Assembly: GCA_001655205.1 (NCBI GenBank)
Contig: LPNZ01005161.1
Coordinates: forward strand, 1-23,737
DNA: 23,737 nucleotides
Origin: Lenisia limosa
Taxonomy: Eukaryota > Breviatea
Direction of reading: 5' to 3'
The notes beneath the pieces were generated by a model. That model had not been told where the DNA came from. It worked only from the letters and a program-made list of their open reading frames with translations, and did not search any database. Numbering within the stretch: position 1 is the first letter of the stretch; each line of letters opens with the position of its first letter. Below, one piece after another: positions 11,501 to 20,948 of this stretch. The translations under genes were made by a program, and so were the position numbers.

Positions 11501-14500
11501 TGGCTGTACCCATTTACGAAGGCAATATCCTTGAAATCCAAACAGCTTTTTACAAATGGAGACCTGGTGTATGGACATCTCCAAATGTGATTTATTCTCT
11601 TGGTGACCTGGTTTGCAGGTGATTTTGGATACTAATAATGTATCAATTACCTTTTTGAAATCGTGGTGGCTTGCAAGATGACACTGTTATTAATATTTCA
11701 AGATATTGGTACATGGAGACTTTAGTTATCATAATCTCTACAGTTTCATCAACGGCATTCCTACGGTATGGGTTTTTTTGCAATCTACTATACCAAATAT
11801 TGTTTTCTGTATTCTCTGGTAAAAGAAACGTGTCATGATGTATTGAGTGCTACGTGAAAGAAACGTGTCATGATGTATTGAATGCTACGTAAAAATATAT
11901 TTAACACAAAGTTATAAAGCAATAGTTGGGTGAATTAATATTTATATTACCAATATTATATAGTATGATATTTTATCTCTGAGTGTGATGGCGTGGAGCT
12001 TCAGTCAGTTAACACCTATTATTGTTTATAATTATTGTCTGGCTCTGACAATAAAGCCATTGAGGTTTTGTGGAAATTTTACAACCGTTACATTGGACCC
12101 TTCTTACCAAACCGTGTCCATGTTGAACGTGCAGCTATCGTACTATCCTGAGATACAGCACTTAATGGTTTGTTCAGTTGTTATTCCCTTTGAAATATTT
12201 CTGTACTGTTCTCACAAAAAACAGGATGAAGGGTTGAGTCATGTCTCTTTCCCAGTTGTCTATAATGTTGGTAACCAAATCAAATTACTTGCTCCTGATT
12301 CAATTTCGATTAATGATTTTGCTGAATTCAATAACGTCCTTGTATGCTGGGTAATTCAATAACGTCCTTGCATGCTGGGTAATTCAATAACGTCCTTGCA
12401 TACTGGGTAAAATAAGTATATAATCAAAGAATTTTACAGTACCGTATTGCACGTTAAATTTGAGAATATCTTTATTTGATTATAAAAGCATAATTAACGC
12501 TCTCTTGCTAGCAGATTTTACTCCCTACAGGTTGTTATTGGGCAATATTTCATTAATAATCCATCACTACATTGTCTATTTGATGACATTCGAACCAATG
12601 CTACTTTCCGCAATAACCAAGTGAGTGGATTCAGATTATACCATTACATCGTTTTACACTTCTACCATCCCTTAAAATTTGCCACCTTTCTTATGAAATT
12701 TAATCTGGAACAACATCTAATAACATCTTACTATTTTATGTGTTGCATTGCTGAGATATACTCAATGTTATCTAGATGATATAATACGACATGTTGCAAC
12801 ATAAATATTGAAAATTTCATGAAATGAGTTTCCTCACATTATTTCATCAGAACACCGTGACGTAGAGCTAAATTATCACCTTGCCTGACAACGTGATGTA
12901 GAGCTATCACTTTCTGACATTGTAGTACGTAACATGCGACCTTCCTATTATTGAAAGGCCGTGTATTAAGACCGTCAAAGTAATAAACATCAATGAGGTT
13001 TGTATTGTACTTTCATCATAAATAATTATTCCCAAAGGACTACTCCCAAGGAAAAGATATTGAATTTGTCGGAGAGTACACGCTCAGCTATTTAAGCGAC
13101 ATCTTTGAAATCACCAATGGAGGGCAACCAATATGGCCAAATCCAAAGTTACAGGTAAGGTTAACTCATTTATCCAATCACCTTATATTTGAGGTTAACA
13201 CAATACCTGATTTTTTATGTTTTTGGATTATCAGGATTTAATAGGAATCATATAAGACAATCTATAATTCTCACCCATTTAGTTGAACCTAATTTCTGAA
13301 ATAGAGGAAATTGCATGTAAGAAGGCGAATGTCACCATATCTGCTCGAGTTAAACCAACTCCGAAGAGGTAAGAAAGACAAAATATCCTGCATGAATCGT
13401 ATTTTTCTCATTTCAACAAGTTAAATGTGCTGCATACAGTTTACTACATTAACAACATATTAACCTGATAAACCTATTGTCAAGAGTTTCTATTAATTAA
13501 GTAGATTAAATGGCGATGTAATGTTAAGCGATTCTAATGGACAAGTTGTTTTCTCCAACCTTATTGTGAGTTTGAGAACGTTGGGAACATGAATAGGCCT
13601 CATAAAGCTTATAAACACTCCGTATTGGGAAATTGTTTCTAAAATTTCAACTAAGATATCTACCACATATTTCTACAAATCGATATTACTACATAAAATT
13701 GAGTAATTTTATTATTGAGATTAAAACAGCCGTAATGACTTGATTCAGATTGAAGGTTATCAAGAAGTTTTATACGAAGTTACTTTCAAAGTTGAAGCCT
13801 TAGACAGTACTGAAATTGTACTGGTGCTCAGGGGTGCATTTACATATGATATTTACATATTATTTATATGTCATATTAATTTAATATAATACTATATATA
13901 TATCATATACTATATGTATTACGTGTATGATATAGATATGATATCTCTATCATATAGTTGATAAATATTGTGCTTAATATTTCCTTATATTACGTACTTT
14001 ATTCAATAATAGGTACTTGATTACCTTTTTAGACTGAGGTTACAGTTCCACCTTGTGAAGAAATCCTTCAAAACAGTATTGCAGTATGTCATCTCATTTT
14101 AATAAATCACCAAAAACATTTTACATTCCAGGTATCCACTCAAGGTCAAAAGGACTGCCATTGCTTAGAAGGTTACACATACGATCAATACTTATCCTTA
14201 TGCATTCCGTGTGCTTTGGGTGACTTCAAAGGTACGGCTGTTATTCATTTTACAGTGTGTAGCCGAAGTTAGCTTAGATGTTTGTGGTAAATGTGGTCCA
14301 CATAAGACGACCTCTGATTTGGCCTCTACTTCTGTCACTGACTGCGTCTGCGAGGAGTCGTTTACCCTAGTCCAGACGCAATGCCTCTGCGAACCGGGTG
14401 AGGCTTATTTGGCTTCATGATTTTTTCGTATTTTGTTACATGAAAGATTTAATACTTCATTATTATGCCAAGCACATTTCTTCAGAATATTTTTACAACA

Positions 14501-17500
14501 TTCTAGGACGCCAGTTCAACATAACATCGCAATGTTGCGATCTCTGCCAGAAGTACTCCACAAGTTCTGGCTTTAATCTTGGTGGGAGGCCTCGCTCACA
14601 TTTGAAGTGTTTCAGATGTTTTGATATCGCAATATTTAATCTATCAATTTATCATAAAATATGGAACAATTAATTGGTATGAATTATAACTGCATTTTCA
14701 ACTTAATTCAGTACTAATAACCTAGACTTTGACGCATGTGAGTGTATTGAGGGCTACGAACTGAACCAAATTACGAATGAGTGTGACCCTTGTCCTCTTG
14801 GAACGTTCAAAGATTCGACAGATAATGTTGGTGGGGGGGGGGNNNNNNNNNNNNNNNNNNNNNNNNNNNNNNNNNNNNNNNNNNNNNNNNNNNNNNNNNN
14901 NNNNNNNNNNNNNNNNNNNNNNNNNNNNNNNCTTTGACGGTTTATATTGCATAACCTCTTAACAAACTGACTTAATACTTATCTGAAAATAAAGGGGAAG
15001 TGCCAGAAGTGTCCGGGGAGCAGAACTACTACTGTGGGAACCGGAAGTGCGCATTTGAGTAATTGCACATGCATGGTATGTCAACGGGGTTTTAGGTAAT
15101 ACCATAATATAAAAACTCATTATATATTAACATATCATAGGATAGATAGAGATACAGGAATAAGTCTTGACCGATTTGATATAATCTCCAAATAAAAATC
15201 TGTCAAGACTTATCCTGGTAACTGTATATGATATGAAAAAATTTGAGATCTCAAAACAGTTGTATTGGAAGATTTCACTTTTTTTGATCTCCTCAGACCG
15301 GCTTTATGAAGAATGCCAATATTATGTCTGATTTAAGTTGCTACTGCCCACCTGGTGAGACTAAATTGCACAGGAAGAAAATAATTAATGTATTGTTTTA
15401 ATTATTAGCCCCTTGATTATCAAATACAGGATGGCAATACACGAGTGTTAGCCGACTGGATCAGTGTGTTCAATGTCCTATTGGCACTTTTTCGGAGACT
15501 TACGGCCTGAATCCTTGCCAGTCATGTCACGTGAGTGGTTACTGGATGTAGTACATACAGGGACCGGAATAAGTCTTCACCTATTTTCCTTGCGTAATCA
15601 TAGAGCAAATCGGTCAAGACTAATCCCATTCACTGTATCAATATAGGTTTTCAAATTCAATAGAGATTGTTAAAATTGCAATTTCCCCCCTTTGGCGCCA
15701 CCATTTTCCACTGAATTGAAGAGCAGAAGTATAATTTCACATGTTCCAGGAAACAATGACAACAACGAGTGCTGGTATGGCTTCACAATTGGACTGTGAG
15801 TGTATTAAAGGAACTTATCTGAAGTCAGGCCTGGACAAAATGGTAGGACTGGACTTTTGCAATTTAATATTTTATAATTTTCGCGAAAAGGAAGCATTCT
15901 CTCACTAAGTGAAAGTTGTTTTCATTTTTAACATCACTAAATGTCATTATCTGATATGTATCCAATAATATATTGAAATGAAGTATGCTAGAGTTACCTC
16001 ATTCCGCAGTGTGTGGCTTGCCCTGAAGGAGCGATCTGCTTGGGCGGACTCAATGCGCCAGCCAGTGCTTCGGGGTTCTATCAGTTGGTCTTGGAAGGAG
16101 TATAATAGATTGGTTGATTGGTTTGGAAAAATGAGGCTGAAATGAATTGCAGATTATGTTGTTTATACTGGGTAATTGGAACAATTCCAGTGCTAATGAC
16201 ACCAAATTGAAATATTGTCCATTCATTTCAATATTAAGTCATAACAATAAAACAGGTCTCGTGAAGTGAGTGATATTTTTATTGCGTGCCAACCTGAAGG
16301 ATCCTGTGCTGGCAACTCGGGTTGCATTGAAGGGTAGGCCAACACATTTTATGAATATATTTCATTTTAATAATTCCTCCTTTTTTTATTTCACTACTCA
16401 GTTATAGCGGATTTTTATGCAGCTCTTGCTCTGAAAACTTCTACCAATACGGATCACAATGCTCCCCTTGTTCAAATGTGTCAAAAGTTGGAAGCTTGTT
16501 ATTGTTCATTATCTTCCTTTTGTCATTATGTAATATCACAAGCTGACTCACCCACTCCAAGTACATTATCATATATTATACTAGTATATGATACATATTT
16601 CCATTCCAATTGACCCAGCTCAGCCTTAATCACGTAGTATTACCTTCTCATTGCCGTTGTGGTCTCTATCATCCTGTGTGGCTGTGTGTTTGCCTTCGCT
16701 TTCAGGCCCAACTTCTCAATGATATGGACTCCTCTCAGGATCTTGCTGTACTTCATCCAGGTAACAAGGCTATAATGAGCTTGATAACAATCGTTCTGAG
16801 TTTTCAAAATAATTTAGTTTTATTGCCACTAATTTATCCCAGGTCTTATCAATGTTTCCAAAGATACAATTCCAATGGCCCAACTCAATGAAGTCACTGT
16901 TTAACTTTCTGAGCATATTCTTTCTTAATAGTAAGCAAGTAAAAGCATCTACAAATATAACACTGATATTTGACTGAAAATATTTAGAAATCGGTTAATA
17001 TTTTCGAATTTTCGTTTTAACGACTTTCAGCGAAGTTTGCAGCGATACAGTGCTCTATTGGTGAAATCGGGTAGGATTTTTGTGGTGTAATCAGAGCATT
17101 TGAATTGCACAAGTAACTCCACACTCTTTCATAACTCCAAGGTATTTTGCCCGTTTTCGAGTCAAAGTGCTCTTCCCCTTCATGTTCTTCCTGGTACTGG
17201 CTATGATATATCTTCTGTGCAAAGTTGTATACAGATTCAAGTTTGAATACGATTCTCAAAGGTAAAGTTGATGTCTCTATTTTAAGTAAATTTTGTGAAA
17301 CCTCAAATTTATTTGATACGTTGTATTTTCGTCATGTTTCCATTGAACTAACTATTCAGACACTATTGTGTTGATAAGTCTTGCGGTTCCAAAACACAAT
17401 CACAAATAAGAATCAATAACTGTATGAATTGTTATTGTATTACCCAAAGAATTGAAGATTGTCATATAATATGCTTCATAATCTATGAAAAGGAATAAAT

Positions 17501-19983
17501 GATTCATAAGCACAATGTGCGCTATCAGGAACAATCAAATCGCTGTGAATGGTTACAATTTAGTTTCTGACTTTAAGGAAGAATCTTCAGAACAAGTAGA
17601 TGAGCCTTTGGTACCTGGGATTTGAATACACACTATGTAAATGCCTCAGAGAATAGCTTACGTATTGTTATACAAATTTGGATAATATTTAACATTTCAA
17701 ACATCAAATAGATTATTATACTATTTGATGTTATTTTTAATGACTATCTTGCTCATCTCACAGGAAAGCCCAGCTATGACATCGTGTACGCCTTTAACAC
17801 CCGAATTGCCATGTGGGCAAAGAACATTTGCTACACGAAAAGGCAAACTTGATTCGGTATTGCTGGAGGATATTAGCAATTTAGTTTTAACACGATAGCC
17901 TTATTTTTATAGAGCGGACACTATCCTACATTGTTAATACTGTAGCTGAAAATAGCCATTGCCAACATTTTAAGGAGGAAATCTGTGCTTTATTCAGCGT
18001 CTGTCAAATGTGAAAATCTGGAGTTCGTATCTCAATATGCGGTGAAGTTCTCTCAGGATTTGAGGTTTGACAGTTCATTTGAACAGAATTCACAACTCAA
18101 AATATTGGCTAATTTAATAATACAAGTTGTTAATCTACTCTTTCAGACACGCTCTGATCTATTCAATGCTTTTTGTTTCCGTTGTATTCTACATTCCATT
18201 TTCGAGCTACGTTTTCGAGTATTTCGACTGCACACTGCAACAAGACGGATCTGTTACACTTGATGCTGGTTTGTGAGAACTGAATTGCACTTATACAATG
18301 CTTTAAATTCGAGATCATTTGGAACTGGAAATGCATAAGCATCTTGAAAGGTTTCATATCATATCAATATTATGACAATACAACAATTCTCATTTCGACA
18401 GCTTCAAAGTACAACTGTTTCGTGGGAGAACACCTTAGTAACTTGCCGATTGCATGTCTCGCTTTCGTGGCAATAGTCATTGGCACACCATTGGCCATAT
18501 ATATCAGTCTGAGCATCGCATCAAGTAAACTCAGGTCAAAGAAGTCTCTCAATAGGTTGGTAGAAATATTTCGTGGTTATTTCTAGATTCGGATTTCTCT
18601 ACACTCGATTTCTCCCCCAGTACAGTCATTGGGAGCTACTACTTCTTTTTCGGTCATTTTTATTCATTATGACTCTGACGTTTGTTGACTCGTAAGAAGG
18701 GGAGTGTTAGTTTTCACTTGGATGGTTGGCATGCATATGATATGTATTGCTATGGTATGGCTCCCTACACCTTATGATATTTGATTTCCTTCCCTCCCTT
18801 ATGATATTTGATTCCATTATACTGAAAATTTCCTCTTTACCAATATAGTTCCTTGTCGCATTTACTTCCTGATATTACAGGTACCCTTTGACGTTGACCT
18901 GTATTGTGATCCTTTTGTTTGTAACAAGGTAAACGGATTCAATTACAGGAATCTGTCCTATGTTATTCTCAAAAGCCTCCTAGAATTCATTTGATTCTTT
19001 CACCAAAAAGATAGTGCAAATCAACCATCTCATGAGTATCGAGCAGAAGCCATATGTTTTCACCATATCCCGCGTAATTGTCTGATATAATACCACATTT
19101 CACCAAGCCTCCATCCTGTTTTTGACGGACTGCAGTCTCTTTGTTCAGACCCAGTACCGCCCATACACAAGTAAGAACCTCAATAGCCTTGAAAATACCA
19201 ACGTGTTCTCAATCATTCTATGCCTTGTGACAGGCTTGGTATGCGGAAATGCTCGTGAATCGAGAACAATTTTTGTATTTCAAATGTTACTGTTGTTCAA
19301 CTATGATGGACAACACTCCTCATTTTTTTTAAGTGTCAGTTTTCACTTTTAGTACTTTCGCGAAGCCAAAGCGACTCACATAATCACTGTTGTCACAATT
19401 GCGCTAATGGCACTGATTGCCGCCAATATCGCGTACACTGTTTACATTGTTATTACCAACTGGAAGAACAATCAAAAGGTTGGCTGAAGTAATATTGAAC
19501 ATAATTAGGACTCTGAAAAATCACAACACTTGAGTTGATAACGAAATGTCTGAAATGAAGTTCACCACTTCAAGATAAGATATAATTTCTCAATTTGGTA
19601 CATTGTCCTAAATTTTATGATGTTTCTATCATAAGGTATCACAAGAAATTGAAGGCGGANNNNNNNNNNNNNNNNNNNNNNNNNNNNNNNNNNNNNNNNN
19701 NNNNNNNNNNNNNNNNNNNNNNNNNNNNNNNNNNNATGACTTCTCCAGCCTGAGCAGTATCCTAATTCTACTTCAAACATTTCAAATGATGTCGCTTTAA
19801 ACGGTAAGACTTAAAGTTATTAAGCTTCTTGAATTGAATTAGAGTTGAGTTGTACTCTCATGTCAGAATTGTCCACAATATACAATATTCATTACGTTCC
19901 TACCCTGTGCTTTGTTTCACGGTTTAGATGCTTCAATATTCATTGAAGGAATGTCAGCGGTAAATGGGGAAGTAAATCAATAG
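8421..19983 (+). CDS. Cys-rich multi-pass membrane protein, RCC1-like ectodomain
   Basis: About 52 exons in 11.6 kb encode roughly 1,470 residues; exon coordinates are in the regional entries that follow. Order: signal peptide (1-28), RCC1-like propeller segment (about 30-360), a long unassigned ectodomain segment (about 360-635), an Ig-like segment (about 637-725), GCC2/GCC3 or ephrin-receptor-like Cys-rich modules (about 725-1065), seven or eight membrane helices (about 1066-1435) and a short polar tail. The membrane part carries the motif of large protist TRP-like proteins: LRILLYFIQ, then FQWPNSMKSLFNFLS, and later a YSHWELLLLFR and PYTSKNLNSLE pair. A surface sensor or channel is the best guess; no ligand or conductance can be inferred. 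Nearly all joins are phase-consistent. Doubtful joins are 14830 to 14995, 16099 to 16153, and 17261 to 17764. Confidence 0.9.
8787..10906 (+). other. RCC1-like propeller region, exons 2-13
   Basis: Exons: 8787-8954, 9010-9085, 9209-9291, 9362-9405, 9563-9616, 9720-9765, 9928-10007, 10080-10156, 10261-10346, 10493-10572, 10632-10745 and 10831-10906. Repeating RCC1 features are visible but degenerate: DHSLYGFGQN, then ALSDHLVVLQEDGNLLLRG, and later FLTANGVVFHY, VPVVDMCIRDNNNVFLTAYG and EIYTF. Each pairs a small-residue turn, an xLTxxGxVY strand pair and a P-x-V/I-D start, as in RCC1 blades. A divergent propeller is inferred from this pattern. Structure prediction would be decisive. Phases match at every join. 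Confidence 0.6.
11822..11891 (+). repeat. 35-bp tandem duplication in an intron
   Basis: Two adjacent near-identical copies (11822-11856 and 11857-11891) of a unit beginning AAAGAAACGTGTCATGATGT differ by only one or two bases, which points to a recent duplication. The repeat lies in the intron between exons 11703-11765 and 12057-12167. Confidence 0.9.
12325..12408 (+). repeat. 28-bp triple repeat across an exon-intron junction
   Basis: Three back-to-back copies (12325-12352, 12353-12380, 12381-12408) of a unit beginning AATTCAATAACGTCCTTG differ at one or two positions. The first copy contains the last codons of exon 12225-12341 (FNNVL) and the GTATGC donor. Each copy also ends in a TGGGTAA donor-like string, giving candidate donors at 12351, 12379 and 12407. 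Because 28 is not a multiple of three, these fall in different phases. Confidence 0.92.
13283..14083 (+). other. Ig-like segment, exons 22-25
   Basis: Exons: 13283-13368, 13505-13565, 13749-13817 and 14033-14083. The pattern NVTISARV, GDVMLSDSNGQVVFSNLII, YEVTFKVEAL and EVTVPPCEE is the strand order of Ig-like or filamin-like repeats (x-x-G-x-a-x-F-s-N-L, then Y-x-v-x-F) that often come just before Cys-rich modules in large protist surface proteins. The domain type is inferred from this pattern only. Confidence 0.55.
13845..13965. repeat. AT-rich palindromic cluster in an intron
   Basis: About 120 bases of overlapping inverted repeats (TATGATATTTACATA, ATATCATATACTATATG, GATATAGATATGATATC) in the intron between exons 13749-13817 and 14033-14083. 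It is very similar in type and size to the cluster at 5811-5931. Confidence 0.8.
15151..15227. repeat. Inverted-repeat (foldback) element, copy 1
   Basis: The left arm GATACAGGAATAAGTCTTGA matches the reverse complement of the right arm, which ends CTTATCCTGGTAACTGTAT. The arms are about 30 bases, with a loop of about 20 bases. The element lies inside the intron between exons 14995-15075 and 15297-15354. Copy 2 is in the intron after next. Confidence 0.85.
15554..15639. repeat. Inverted-repeat (foldback) element, copy 2
   Basis: It shares arms with copy 1: ACCGGAATAAGTCTT on the left and ATCGGTCAAGACTAATCCC on the right, ending CACTGTAT, with a different central loop. It lies in the intron between exons 15430-15530 and 15750-15842. 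No open frame is present, so if mobile it would be a non-autonomous element. Confidence 0.82.
16638..19478 (+). other. Multi-pass membrane region, exons 38-49
   Basis: Exons: 16638-16760, 16843-16930, 17031-17070, 17142-17261, a tentative 17360-17385, 17764-17812, 18147-18268, 18402-18559, 18621-18691, 18881-18928, 19136-19238 and 19353-19478. Clear helices are YYLLIAVVVSIILCGCVFAF, VKVLFPFMFFLVLAMIYLLC, ALIYSMLFVSVVFYIPFSSY, PIACLAFVAIVIGTPLAIYI, LLLLFRSFLFIMTLTFV, PLTLTCIVILLFVT, VFSIILCLVTGL and IITVVTIALMALIAANIAYT, so seven or eight spans. The conserved WP motif sits between the first two, and FDCTLQQDG with NCFVGEH between the third and fourth. These match the TRP-like membrane part of protist Cys-rich proteins. 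The join from 17261 to 17764 is uncertain, because a direct join runs into a stop; the 26-nt exon restores the frame. Confidence 0.8.
18771..18815 (+). repeat. Short duplicated intron motif
   Basis: CTTATGATATTTGATT occurs twice (18771 and 18798), separated by a short pyrimidine run, in the intron before exon 18881-18928. It again contains the ATGATAT core. Confidence 0.75.
19636..19983 (+). other. C-terminal polar tail of the membrane protein
   Basis: The proposed exons are 19636-19659 (running into a gap), 19749-19803 and 19928-19983 (TAG). They encode VSQEIEGG, then YPNSTSNISNDVALN, then ASIFIEGMSAVNGEVNQ. The last two join in phase through a Gly/Asp split codon. The tail is short, polar and probably cytosolic. 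The part lost in 19660-19735 cannot be judged. Confidence 0.6.
19660..19735. other. Assembly gap near the membrane-protein 3' end
   Basis: This run of 76 N follows the VSQEIEGG exon fragment. The end of that exon and its donor are hidden, so the reading frame across this point is assumed. Confidence 0.9.
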
Positions 19984-20948
19984 ATTACATTTTCATGGTA
20001 CACATTATGATATGATAGAGGCTCGAGGTCCTAAACTATGTCGTTAATTCGAAGTATTGTCGTCATTCAATTTTCTTAAATTTCCACGATGAAGTGCTGA
20101 TCTTGCAAAAAAAAAATTTTTTTTTAAAGGTATATTTTCCTTTGTTTTCCTTCATAAACAAATTAAGTGTGTATATCTGATTTGGCGACCGTAAATAATG
20201 AACGACATTAATTCGAAATAACGACATAATTTTGGACCTTGAGCATAGCAATGAGAAATAAAAAAGAAGATTATATCTGACCGAAGCCTTCCAGACCATC
20301 ACGCTTATAAGAGATTTAATTATAGCAGTCATACTCAAATCAGTATCGCTCCCATCCTCGGGCTATTTGGATTTATTAGACGTAGGAGGAAGTTAGTTCG
20401 CCACAAGACCAAGTCTTCTTCACCATTGATGGTGGGATTCATTTCTTTGCCAATTTATTAGTTTTTTTTTGATTAAGCCAGATTCCTATTCATAGTCACC
20501 TGATTTTATACCCCAGAAGACACCATTACCCCTGGCAGCCAAGCACAGTCACCGGTAGCTTGTCTGGGTACGCTGAGATGGAATGCTATTTGATAATAGA
20601 TGGTTCTCGATCGGCGGTCATTTGCAGCGATTCGGCCAAACAAGTTATAATGCCGATTGTTCACAAAAATGGGGGAACCCGAATTCCACCCAGGAGAACA
20701 TTCATAGCCCCTCCACCCAAGAGAAACCTCTCCAGAGCTGGATATGGAAATGGAGTTATATGTCACATGCACTATACAGCAAATACCTAGTGAAACACAC
20801 CTGTGGGGTCAATGAGGGCTAGTTTTCAGTCAAAAGCGGTTCTCTCTCCTCTGACCTGAACAGTCAATGGTACTGAAATATCAACAATAAAAGCAATGCT
20901 GTCGTCAATATGGAGGTAGAACAAGGCCCACCTCGCACAGCAACACCG
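19984..20948. other. Convergent intergenic region, no assigned gene
   Basis: The stretch lies between the ends of the membrane-protein gene (+) and diacylglycerol kinase (-). It holds one copy of a dispersed repeat (20245-20315). At 20506-20822 a less AT-rich stretch has open frames of 76-88 codons, two on + and one on -, for example ECYLIIDGSRSAVICSDSAK on + and GEVSLGWRGYECSPGW on -. None shows a family motif, so I leave it unassigned. Confidence 0.5.
20245..20315 (+). repeat. Dispersed repeat, copy A
   Basis: About 70 bases, from ATAGCAATGAGAAATAAAAA to CACGCTTATAAGAGAT, recur at 21421-21492 with scattered mismatches. This copy is intergenic. Confidence 0.85.

Larger units (their letters stand above)
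11030..13154 (+). other. Unassigned ectodomain region, exons 14-21
   Basis: Exons: 11030-11103, 11277-11426, 11497-11610, 11703-11765, 12057-12167, 12225-12341, 12531-12620 and 13038-13154, mostly phase 0. The residues are mixed beta-type sequence such as HTGNLILDRLVFQLENYGK, AVPIYEGNILEIQTAFYKW and LVHGDFSYHNLYSFINGIPT, with few cysteines. I do not recognise a domain. For the exon ending at 11610, the phase favours the GTTTGC donor over the more usual GTGATT nine bases further on. The intron at 12621-13037 (417 nt) is among the longest of the gene. Confidence 0.7.
14132..16486 (+). other. GCC2/GCC3-type Cys-rich modules, exons 26-37
   Basis: Exons: 14132-14231, 14263-14397, 14507-14581, 14726-14830, 14995-15075, 15297-15354, 15430-15530, 15750-15842, 16010-16099, 16153-16171, 16256-16333 and 16402-16486. 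Cys spacing such as CxCxxGYxxDxxxxxCxPCxxGxFK recurs: CHCLEGYTYDQYLSLCIPC, CECIEGYELNQITNECDPC, then CPLGTFKDS, CVQCPIGTFS and CVACPEGAICLGG. This is the ephrin-receptor-like GCC2/GCC3 pattern. The end, CAGNSGCIEGYSGFLCSSC, is the EGF-like closing module seen just before the membrane in this type of protein. A gap (14843-14931) follows exon 14726-14830 and leaves that join one base out of phase. The tiny 16153-16171 exon needs a non-GT donor upstream. Confidence 0.8.

Noticed and set aside
14398-14673. 91-codon + open frame
   Set aside because: It begins in an intron and reaches the exon at 14507 only by passing through the intron's own acceptor.
17017-17259. 80-codon - open frame
   Set aside because: It is antisense to well-supported membrane-region exons 17031-17070 and 17142-17261.
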